From contig PMOP01000183.1 of NCBI GenBank assembly GCA_003161495.1, positions 1-7,794 of the forward strand: 7,794 nt of DNA, written 5' to 3'. This DNA comes from Acidobacteriota bacterium. Its GTDB lineage: Bacteria > Acidobacteriota > Terriglobia > Acidiferrales > UBA7541. The position numbers were made by a program, and so were the translations under genes. Below are positions 1 through 4,464 of the stretch, one piece after another (within the stretch, counting starts at the first letter, position 1; each line of letters starts with the position of its first letter). The notes under the pieces were generated by a model. The model had not been told where the DNA came from. It saw only the letters and a program-made list of their open reading frames with translations, and did not search any database.

Positions 1-698
1 TCGTCCCTTTCCGCGGCGGCGTGGTAAATGGATGTTCTTACTTCGGGCGTTCCCGGTTGAGTCACTTTGCCGTAGGAGTCGCTGAAACCGAGCATGGTTC
101 GATTGCGCGGCGCGAGCCAGTCTTCCGTCGGGATCGCGCGCACGAGGGCAATCGTGGTGTTGAAGCTCACGCTGTTTTGTGTCGCCTCGACGATGGAGCT
201 TCCCACGGTGACCGCTCCCTTCCATTTTTGAAAAATGGAGGAGTGGCGAAACGCCTGCTCGAAAGTAGCTTCATCAATAATGTTGTTCAAATTATCGAGG
301 GGCACAGTTTGCAGAGGCTGGCCGGCGCCGGGATCGACCTGAACCGATTTGTCGGCTATCGAGACCGTTCCTTTAGGAATCTGGCTGCCTTTCTCGCTTC
401 TGCCGAGTTTTACATCTTTGCTGATTACCGCGAATTTTTCGGAGGTGTGAAGTTCCTGCACTTTGCTCAAGTCAATCGTGATTTCCCCGAGCGTGTCGCT
501 CTTGAATTTGGCTGTTCCTCCGGCAAAGCTCTCAAAATGGCCGACCAACTTTTCTCCGTTGGCAAACACGACCACGTCGGATCCCGGTTTCGATGCCTGT
601 GCGTGCAGGCATGCCGACGGAAGGAGAACGAGGAAGAGCGATAAGAAAGCTGCGCGTAGTGGAAATTGTTTACATGCGATTGCGGCTGGGTAATTCAA
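1..698 (-). CDS. DUF481-type outer-membrane beta-barrel protein, C-terminus missing (off left edge)
   Basis: The minus strand is open from 698 to the left edge, giving 232 codons. No ATG fits. I chose the TTG at 698-696 because an AGAGGG ribosome site lies 6-7 bases upstream and the reading then begins with a signal peptide: a short N-terminal stretch, a hydrophobic core near residues 15-29 (FLSLFLVLLPSA) and a likely cleavage after LHAQA (about residue 35). The next part (about 40-85) has the form VVVFANGEKLVGHF...GEITIDLSKVQEL, a small beta-rich module often placed before DUF481 barrels. From about residue 155 (WKGAVTVGSSIVEATQNS) alternating beta strands begin, typical of the DUF481 / YdiY-like family. 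The family is thought to sit in the outer membrane; its precise role is not established. The C-terminal part of the barrel lies outside the window. A plus-strand ORF over the same bases lacks any family character and is treated as a shadow. Confidence 0.75.
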   Translation of the reverse strand, partial: MNYPAAIACKQFPLRAAFLSLFLVLLPSACLHAQASKPGSDVVVFANGEKLVGHFESFAGGTAKFKSDTLGEITIDLSKVQELHTSEKFAVISKDVKLGRSEKGSQIPKGTVSIADKSVQVDPGAGQPLQTVPLDNLNNIIDEATFEQAFRHSSIFQKWKGAVTVGSSIVEATQNSVSFNTTIALVRAIPTEDWLAPRNRTMLGFSDSYGKVTQPGTPEVRTSIYHAAAERD

Positions 699-810
699 GG
701 CATTCCCTCTGAGCGAATCTTAGCTGACGCGCCCACTCACTGAATTTAATATTAAGGTGCTACGTTCTGAATTGCCATACAGTGAATCCGATATCCCGAA
801 CGAAATTTAC

Positions 811-841
811 GGGCCTCGGCCCTGGCTCCCTTTTGGAGCCA
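811..841. repeat. GC-rich hairpin block
   Basis: Two adjacent self-complementary runs: GGGCCTCGGCCC at 811-822, and TGGCTCC (823-829) with GGAGCCA (835-841) around a five-base loop CTTTT. It has the look of a REP-like or transcribed hairpin unit. It sits more than 100 bases upstream of the DUF481 start, so it is not that gene's terminator. Only one copy is seen in this window. Confidence 0.35.
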
Positions 842-917
842 AACTGGGAGAATATGCATAGCCTCCCCGGCGAAACGCCCCCTTCCTTCCCCTAGTCGAA
901 TCTTGCCACACGGGCGT

Positions 918-934
918 CCCGCAGCCACTTTGAG
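918..934 (+). repeat. Direct repeat C1 (first of three)
   Basis: CCCGCAGCCACTTTGAG. It matches C2 (2167-2183) and C3 (3508-3524) in 15 of 17 positions, in the same orientation. It lies 3 bases outside the outer end of inverted repeat A1. Although A1 and A2 are in opposite orientation, C1 and C2 are in the same orientation, which is how a duplicated target or attachment core would look, rather than a part of the A repeat. Confidence 0.6.
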
Positions 935-937
935 AGT

Positions 938-1027
938 TAAGGTTACAGAGCGGGGAGAAGCGACACACCCCTCGAAAACGGGCTTGAGAGTACGCGGGTC
1001 GTGTGCGCGGGCGCACAGTGCCAGTTA
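938..1027 (-). repeat. Inverted repeat A1 (90 bases, partner of A2)
   Basis: The reverse complement of 938-1027 aligns without gaps to 2076-2165, with 76 of 90 positions identical by hand alignment. Identity stops abruptly at both ends. Read in the A2 direction it holds a hairpin TGTGCG-CCCG-CGCACA and a second CTC...GAG hairpin. Translated repeat fragments (a run like KVTERGEATHPSKTGLRV) resemble the A2 translation, but this reflects DNA similarity, not a real protein. Confidence 0.75.
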
Positions 1028-1157
1028 CCGAATAAGCGGGTTTCGCAGGACTTTTGATTCTGTGTTTACGGGGAATGCTGAATTTCCTGCCAAATTTTCC
1101 AACTCATCCGACGAGCAAAACTCGCCCCAGGATAGCTTCGAGTAGGCGAATCTCTCC

Positions 1158-1182
1158 CCAGAGAGCGCAAAACTCTCTCTGG
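1158..1182 (+). other. 8-bp hairpin upstream of the 1285 gene
   Basis: CCAGAGAG (1158-1165) pairs perfectly with CTCTCTGG (1175-1182) around a nine-base loop. A competing 5-bp hairpin, CTCTC (1152-1156) with GAGAG (1161-1165), uses the same GAGAG. It lies about 100 bases before the next start codon. It could be a leader structure or an attenuator-like element, but no U-run follows it. Confidence 0.3.
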
Positions 1183-1284
1183 CAGTTCTGTCAGTTATCG
1201 CGGCACGCAGGTTTGTCTAGCCTACAAGTGAGATTCAATGGTGCCATCGAGCGCACGAGGCGCCAAGCAAAAGGAGGCATGCAA

Positions 1285-1734
1285 ATGAGACTGTCGCAGG
1301 TCGTAGTAGCACTTGTTTTAGCTTCTTGCTCGATTCAATTGAACGCGCATCCAAAGTCGCAGAGAGAGTTAAAGACTGTGACTGCTGGAGATTCCATCAC
1401 ATTCGACGTGGGGCTGGATGAGATTCCCCAATTTTCAGGAGGACGAGTGTCGGTACTGGTTTGCCCAGTTAACCCGAATTTGCCGGATCAAGCCATTGAA
1501 AGTGGGAAACAATTTGCTAGAGCCTCTTACGCGGACACGATTTCAAACCAGAAAACATATGCCGTATCCATTCAGATCCCTGGAGACGCACCGGACGGAG
1601 TGTGGGAAGCATTCTTTTCTTTTGCTCTGCCGAACAGCTCCTCTAGGGGGCTTCACCACTCAAGGGTAGAGTTTCAGGTTCGCCACCGACAGTATTCTGG
1701 AGTGCCGCTGAGTGCTGCAATTACAGTGCAATGA
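1285..1734 (+). CDS. Small exported protein of unknown function (possible lipoprotein)
   Basis: 149 residues. The start at 1285 is set by a strong AAGGAGG ribosome site (1271-1277) seven bases upstream; another ATG at 1279 is too close to it, and the longer frame from 1054 lacks a site. The N-terminus MRLSQVVVALVLASCSIQLNA is an export signal, with two possible outcomes: a lipobox LASC with Cys15, giving a lipoprotein, or signal peptidase I cleavage after LNA (about 21). The short n-region with a single Arg leaves this open. The mature part (GDSITFDVGLDE..., then ...YAVSIQIPGDAPDGVWEAFFSF...) is rich in alternating beta-type residues and suggests a single Ig-like or beta-sandwich domain. I do not recognise the family. 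It lies inside module 1, 139 bases upstream of the metallothionein gene on the same strand, so co-transcription is possible but not shown. Confidence 0.7.
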   Translation: MRLSQVVVALVLASCSIQLNAHPKSQRELKTVTAGDSITFDVGLDEIPQFSGGRVSVLVCPVNPNLPDQAIESGKQFARASYADTISNQKTYAVSIQIPGDAPDGVWEAFFSFALPNSSSRGLHHSRVEFQVRHRQYSGVPLSAAITVQ

Positions 1735-1873
1735 TACGAAGAACACTGTGAAGAGAGTCGTGTCAGGTGTACTGAACATTGGAGGGAGGGGCAGAACGTT
1801 TGTCCCACGGGCGCCATTTGGTTGAGGAAAGAACACTGTTTGAGCAGCGCTGATAAGACGCCAGGAGATAAAG

Positions 1874-2059
1874 ATGACGACGAGTGAAAAAGGTCATAAG
1901 TGCGCACACCCCGTTTGTTCATGTGTGATAACGTCGGGCAAATATTGCAGCACGGAGTGCGAGGCCATGGAAAAGACGCCGGACATAGATTGTGCGTGTG
2001 GGCACGCCGATTGCAAGGGCAGAACGTCCGAATACAGGGTCGCCGGTGCTAAGTCTTGA
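1874..2059 (+). CDS. Bacterial metallothionein (SmtA-like family)
   Basis: 61 residues, starting at an ATG with AGGAG (1863-1867) six bases upstream. It has eight cysteines (10, 15, 17, 25, 29, 40, 42, 47) and histidines at 8, 12 and 44. The layout KCAHPVCSC...KYCSTEC...CACGHADCKG matches the prokaryotic metallothionein pattern known from cyanobacterial SmtA: a CxxxxCxC entry, a YCSxxC centre and a C-terminal CxCGHxxC. Such proteins bind Zn, Cd or Cu through Cys thiolates and some His, in the cytoplasm, for storage or detoxification; there is no export signal here. SmtA from Synechococcus has nine cysteines, so this one is slightly poorer. No SmtB/ArsR-type repressor gene is nearby in the window, and no clear operator was found. 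It is carried inside module 1, next to inverted repeat A2. Confidence 0.85.
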   Translation: MTTSEKGHKCAHPVCSCVITSGKYCSTECEAMEKTPDIDCACGHADCKGRTSEYRVAGAKS

Positions 2060-2068
2060 GAACCGGCG
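2041..2068 (+). terminator. Stem-loop over the metallothionein stop codon
   Basis: CGCCGGT (2041-2047) pairs perfectly with ACCGGCG (2062-2068) around a 14-base loop that holds the TGA stop codon (2057-2059). TTGTTGAT follows, a weak T-rich tail. It is a plausible but imperfect intrinsic terminator. Confidence 0.4.
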
Positions 2069-2075
2069 TTGTTGA

Positions 2076-2165
2076 TAACTGGCACCCTGCACCCGTGTAC
2101 ACGATCCGCCTACTCTCAAACCCGCTTTTGAGGGGTGTATCACTTTTCCCTGCTCTGTAACCTTA
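2076..2165 (+). repeat. Inverted repeat A2 (90 bases, partner of A1)
   Basis: It is 76/90 identical to the reverse complement of 938-1027. Two hairpins are visible: a short one around CCCG (TGCA-CCCG-TGTA), in which one base pair differs from A1 by a compensatory change (G-C in A1, A-T here), and CTCAAA (2114-2119) with TTTGAG (2126-2131). It ends one base before direct repeat C2. This is repeat DNA; reading frames through it were not called. Confidence 0.75.
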
Positions 2166-2166
2166 C

Positions 2167-2183
2167 CCCGCAGCCGCTTTGAC
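2167..2183 (+). repeat. Direct repeat C2 (second of three)
   Basis: CCCGCAGCCGCTTTGAC, identical over all 17 bases to C3 at 3508-3524. It is the single joint between module 1 (ends at 2165) and module 2 (starts at 2183). The core CAGCCGCTTTGA (2171-2182) lies fully outside the 97-base inverted repeat and would be the target duplication if module 2 is an insertion. Confidence 0.75.
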
Positions 2184-2279
2184 GGGTTAGTGTATGGCGA
2201 CGGCAAAATGCTCCCTCCCCCCTTTCCGAGCGATATTGCCGTGGAGAGTGGCGATTGCGTTGTTGCGCGCGCGCGGATA
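2183..2279 (+). repeat. Inverted repeat B1 (97 bases, perfect partner of B2)
   Basis: Base-for-base identical to the reverse complement of 3415-3511, including a six-C run and a ten-base GC alternation. Identity stops abruptly at 2279/2280, while beyond the outer end C2 and C3 match as direct repeats. It overlaps the 3' end of the RelA/SpoT-like gene and encodes its last 30 codons and stop. An internal 7-bp inverted pair, ACGGCAA...TTGCCGT, is present. Confidence 0.9.
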
Positions 2280-3281
2280 TGCCCTTCGCAAAGCATCCAC
2301 CGACTCTACCGCCACCAAGACAACTTGAATAGCAGGATCATTTTCTGTTTCTTTTTCGGCTCTCTCGTATTCTCGCTGTGCTACTGCAAGGCTTTCCTTT
2401 GAAAATGGCGTTACGCGAAGATTACCCTTGTTGGGATCAAGTATGAGAAGAAATTGATGAGCACTTCCAATATCCGCGTCTTCTAGAAAATGGATGGCAT
2501 TGTTCCAGCCCAGCAGACTCGGCATAATATTGGCTCGATTTACGATTTCTTCAAGCTCGGTGAGCAACACGTTCCTGTCTGAGGGTGTTCCAGGAACAAC
2601 TGGAGACCTTTCCCGGTGGGCAAAAGCACTGCTTGTTAGCGCAAAAAACCGCAACCAATCTTGGCTGGCATTCTTCACCTTTGATTTCAAAGCCTGGCCA
2701 GTGAATACTTGCGCGGTTTCTACAGCGGTTGCCCAAACGTGTTGGAGCTTCGAGCGAATTTGAATCTCGATCCTTTGGCCATTGAATACCGCGCGATCAG
2801 GGCTCGCACTTTGAAATCTAAATATAAGATGCACACTTCTATAACCATCTTCTTTTGGCCTTCTGATGTAATCAAAGTCTTCGGAACCATCCCAGGAAGA
2901 ACGGTCTTTTGGACTCTTGATATGATATTCCTTGTATTTCGAAAATAGTTTCTTGACCTCGCTTACGTTTTGGAGAACAGCACGACAGCCCCCGATGTCC
3001 TGCATTTGCGATAGCTGCATAGTAGGATTATCACGCAACTTGATCTCGATTGATGGCCGACGCTTGAGTCTTTGGGCGATCAAAGCACGGGGATTTATGT
3101 TTCTGGCCCTATTAAACAAAGTCATTTTGATGATTTGGAGCGGATAGGCATGGCACGAGCGCCAATTATCAACAATTTGGATTGCTATTTCCCTGGCGGG
3201 GTGATCTTTCGCCAAAGTGACTAGATCATGACCAGCTCTGTTTATTTTGCCTTTTGAGAATTGACGCTCAGCCCATGCCAT
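2187..3281 (-). CDS. RelA/SpoT-domain nucleotide synthetase (small alarmone synthetase / toxSAS-like), recoded C-terminus
   Basis: 364 residues. The synthetase core spans about 60-190 with the family's motifs: QRLKRRPSIEIKL (70-82, ATP side), MQDIGGCRAVL with Asp95 (metal), PKEDGYRSVH with Tyr147 (stacks on the acceptor guanine) and RIEIQIR with Glu172, then HVW at 181-183. There is no HD hydrolase domain and no TGS/ACT regulatory region, so it is not housekeeping Rel. Enzymes with this domain transfer pyrophosphate from ATP to GDP/GTP, to adenine nucleotides or, in toxSAS types, to the tRNA 3' end; sequence alone does not say which. The opening MAWAERQFSK...NRAG looks like the family's natural start, behind GGGGG three bases upstream. 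From memory, relatives continue after RRAYP as NYFxDT; here the tail from 335 comes from repeat B1, so about the last 28 residues look foreign. No antitoxin gene is adjacent. The flanking gene on one side is metallothionein and on the other rhomboid. Confidence 0.85.
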   Translation of the reverse strand: MAWAERQFSKGKINRAGHDLVTLAKDHPAREIAIQIVDNWRSCHAYPLQIIKMTLFNRARNINPRALIAQRLKRRPSIEIKLRDNPTMQLSQMQDIGGCRAVLQNVSEVKKLFSKYKEYHIKSPKDRSSWDGSEDFDYIRRPKEDGYRSVHLIFRFQSASPDRAVFNGQRIEIQIRSKLQHVWATAVETAQVFTGQALKSKVKNASQDWLRFFALTSSAFAHRERSPVVPGTPSDRNVLLTELEEIVNRANIMPSLLGWNNAIHFLEDADIGSAHQFLLILDPNKGNLRVTPFSKESLAVAQREYERAEKETENDPAIQVVLVAVESVDALRRAYPRARNNAIATLHGNIARKGGREHFAVAIH

Positions 3282-3290
3282 AGACCCCCA

Positions 3291-3303
3291 CGATACCGTA
3301 TCG
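3291..3303. promoter_or_regulatory. Palindrome just upstream of the RelA/SpoT-like start, possible operator
   Basis: CGATACCGTATCG is a perfect 13-base palindrome around one central C, ending 9 bases before the ATG at 3281. A second, looser inverted pair lies just upstream: TGACTGAT (3305-3312) with ATCAGCGTCA (3336-3345). Both are in the leader of the gene on the minus strand. No convincing -35/-10 pair was found; a TTGACG (minus strand, 3346-3341) lacks a matching -10. Confidence 0.4.
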
Positions 3304-3414
3304 CTGACTGATGAGCCAAATGTGTTATCGCACTAATCAGCGTCAACGCTTACGCTTCTCCCTTCGCACCACGCCCCGCGCTTCCATACGCTCCGCGCAG
3401 CCGCCCCCCTCTCC

Positions 3415-3511
3415 TATCCGCGCGCGCGCAACAACGCAATCGCCACTCTCCACGGCAATATCGCTCGGAAAGGGGGGAGGGAGCATTTTGCCGTCGCCAT
3501 ACACTAACCCG
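3415..3511 (-). repeat. Inverted repeat B2 (97 bases, perfect partner of B1)
   Basis: The reverse complement equals 2183-2279 exactly. It lies 133 bases upstream of the RelA/SpoT-like start and 44 bases upstream of the rhomboid start. A minus-strand frame continues through it far into the rhomboid gene (3343-3813), but it is a shadow without family features. Confidence 0.9.
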
Positions 3512-3524
3512 CAGCCGCTTTGAC
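3508..3524 (+). repeat. Direct repeat C3 (third of three)
   Basis: CCCGCAGCCGCTTTGAC, identical to C2. It overlaps the outer four bases of B2, and its TTGAC forms most of the rhomboid -35 box. Because it is the copy next to a conserved gene with a working-looking promoter, it is the best candidate for the original, pre-insertion site. Confidence 0.7.
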
Positions 3525-3548
3525 TCCCGGCCTCGCCGCGCTTACACT
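3520..3548 (+). promoter_or_regulatory. Sigma-70-type promoter of the rhomboid gene
   Basis: TTGACT (3520-3525) as -35, a 17-base spacer, and TACACT (3543-3548) as -10: 5 of 6 and 4 of 6 consensus matches at optimal spacing. Transcription would begin near 3555-3557, at or next to the ATG at 3556, implying a leaderless message. This agrees with the absence of a ribosome site before that ATG. Confidence 0.6.
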
Positions 3549-3555
3549 CACGACA

Positions 3556-4350
3556 ATGGGTTCGCGTCCTCGATATCCGGGCTCTTCCGGTCCTCGCATC
3601 AGTTGGGGAGGCATGCTGACGCCCGCGATTCGCAACATCATTATCGCGTGCACCTGCGTATTTTTTGTTCAAACGATTATGAAGCTGATTTTTGCGCCGG
3701 AATATACGGCGCTGTTCAACCACTTCTTTGGACTGGTTCCCTGGTACGTCACGCGGCGATTTTATATTTGGCAGCTGGTGACCTACCTTTTTTTGCATGC
3801 CTCCATCTGGCATCTTTTATTCAATATGTTGTTTTTGTATTTTTTTGGGATGGACCTGGAAAGAACCTGGGGAACGCGCCGCTTTTATGAATATTACTTT
3901 TTGACGGGCATTGGCGCCGGCTGCATCAACGTCCTCGTCAAAGCGATCCTCGACGTGCACGGGACCGGATTTTCTTTCGCAATTCCCACGATTGGCGCTT
4001 CCGGGGCGATTTATGGCGTCCTGATCGCCGCGGGAATTATGTTTCCCGACCGCCAGGTCTGGCTGATTCCGTTTCCCATCTCGATTCCGATGAAGCTGCT
4101 GGTGGCGGGATCGATCATCATTGAGTTTTTTCTTTCGCTCGATGTCGGCGGAGACAACGTCAGCCACGTCACGCATCTGGGCGGAGCGCTGGTGGGTTAT
4201 CTGTACCTCAGACGGGGATTGTTCCTCTACCGTTTTCGGAACGATTATCTGGACTGGAAGCGCAAGCGCGCCCGGCGCAAATTTGAAGTCTACATGCGCG
4301 ATCACAAGAACGAGCCGCCGCATGATTCCGACGATCGCTGGGTGAATTAA
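3556..4350 (+). CDS. Rhomboid-family intramembrane serine protease
   Basis: 264 residues from the ATG at 3556. An in-frame TTG at 3520 lies inside the -35 box and is rejected; an ATG at 3613 has GGAGG only one base away, too close. About six membrane segments are visible, near residues 26-46, 75-98, 112-131, 145-163, 180-195 and 203-219, followed by a basic cytoplasmic tail (WKRKRARRKF). The catalytic pair is present: Ser149 in GASGAIYG and His207 in THLGGALVGYLYL. His86 and Asn90 in HLLFNM match the oxyanion residues of GlpG (His150/Asn154), and the L1-like WGTRRFYEYY follows. Rhomboids cut transmembrane segments of client proteins within the inner membrane; the client here is unknown. The gene converges with pyruvate kinase, with a REP pair between them. 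Its promoter lies at the edge of the repeat modules upstream. Confidence 0.92.
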   Translation: MGSRPRYPGSSGPRISWGGMLTPAIRNIIIACTCVFFVQTIMKLIFAPEYTALFNHFFGLVPWYVTRRFYIWQLVTYLFLHASIWHLLFNMLFLYFFGMDLERTWGTRRFYEYYFLTGIGAGCINVLVKAILDVHGTGFSFAIPTIGASGAIYGVLIAAGIMFPDRQVWLIPFPISIPMKLLVAGSIIIEFFLSLDVGGDNVSHVTHLGGALVGYLYLRRGLFLYRFRNDYLDWKRKRARRKFEVYMRDHKNEPPHDSDDRWVN

Positions 4351-4357
4351 GTTTTAT

Positions 4358-4379
4358 TGAATCAGGTTTTGTTGATTCA
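4358..4379 (+). terminator. Weak hairpin after the rhomboid gene
   Basis: TGAATCA (4358-4364) pairs with TGATTCA (4373-4379) around an eight-base loop, seven bases after the stop codon, with CTTTG following. The stem is A/T-rich and there is no real T-run, so it may help terminate transcription only together with the stronger REP structure after it. Confidence 0.35.
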
Positions 4380-4384
4380 GTCTT

Positions 4385-4451
4385 TGTAGCGCCCGCCTTC
4401 AGGCGGGCATTCTAGATCCAGGCACATGCTCGTCTGAAGGCGGGCGCTACA
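4385..4451. repeat. REP-like inverted pair between convergent genes
   Basis: TGTAGCGCCCGCCTTCAG (4385-4402) and its exact reverse complement at 4434-4451, 31 bases apart. The left arm also folds on its own: GCCCGCC (4391-4397) with GGCGGGC (4402-4408) around a four-base loop. This is the shape of a REP/BIME unit of the kind linked to RAYT transposases. Sitting between two converging genes, it could stop transcription from both sides and protect both 3' ends. Confidence 0.75.
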
Positions 4452-4464
4452 CAAAGCAAATTCG

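Larger units (their letters stand above)
699..1284. other. 586-base intergenic region, repeat-rich, no convincing gene
   Basis: No reading frame here has both a ribosome site and protein-like composition. It holds an AT-rich palindrome TTAATATTAA at 746-755, inside the upstream region of the minus-strand DUF481 gene; a GC-rich structured block at 811-880 with a 7-bp hairpin (TGGCTCC 823-829 paired with GGAGCCA 835-841); direct repeat C1 (918-934); inverted repeat A1 (938-1027); and an 8-bp hairpin at 1158-1182. The small ORFs reading through 807-1145 on both strands are translations of repeat sequence and were not called. No promoter for the 1285 gene could be picked with confidence. Confidence 0.6.
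938..2165. mobile_element. Module 1: possible non-autonomous insertion bounded by inverted repeats A1/A2
   Basis: A 1228-base segment with 90-base inverted repeats at its two ends, flanked 3 and 1 bases outside by direct repeats C1 and C2. Its cargo is two plus-strand genes, a small exported protein and a metallothionein. There is no transposase, recombinase or resolvase inside, so if it moved it needed outside help. The inverted repeats have diverged to 84% and C1 differs from C2 at two positions, which suggests it is older than module 2. The alternative is that A is a dispersed intergenic repeat that landed twice by chance in opposite orientation. Confidence 0.35.
2183..3511. mobile_element. 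Module 2: possible insertion with 97-base perfect inverted repeats and 12-base flanking duplication
   Basis: This 1329-base segment begins and ends with the perfect 97-base inverted pair B1/B2 and is flanked directly on both sides by CAGCCGCTTTGA (2171-2182 and 3512-3523) in direct orientation. That is the classical signature of an inserted element with terminal inverted repeats and a target duplication, or of a site-specific cassette with a duplicated core. The only cargo is the RelA/SpoT-like gene, and no mobility enzyme is present. Perfect arm identity points to recent insertion or to gene conversion between the arms. The cargo looks more A/T-rich than pyruvate kinase and the M20 gene, which fits transfer. 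Alternatively, B may be a dispersed repeat that inserted twice around the gene. Confidence 0.5.

Noticed and set aside
21..644. Plus-strand frame of 207 codons at the left edge
   Set aside because: It lies opposite the DUF481-type gene, which has a signal peptide and family features; the plus frame has neither a ribosome site nor recognisable motifs.
1919..2296. Minus-strand frame of 125 codons spanning A2, C2 and B1, similar in part to the 903-1145 frame
   Set aside because: The shared protein-like stretch is explained fully by the A1/A2 DNA repeat, and the frame runs antisense through the metallothionein gene.
3341..3346. TTGACG on the minus strand as the -35 of the RelA/SpoT-like gene
   Set aside because: At spacings of 16-19 bases no hexamer resembling TATAAT is found, so a promoter was not called.
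918..3524. CRISPR array
   Set aside because: Only three C repeats, spaced more than 1.2 kb apart with genes between them; there is no short regular spacing and no cas gene.
918..3524. Integron-type gene cassettes with attC sites
   Set aside because: The C repeats are short and not the long imperfect palindromes of attC; no RYYYAAC/GTTRRRY core was seen and no integrase is present.
3343..3813. Minus-strand frame of 156 codons through repeat B2, C3 and the start of the rhomboid gene
   Set aside because: Its sequence is a translation of repeat DNA followed by the antisense of the rhomboid gene; there is no ribosome site and no protein-like domain.
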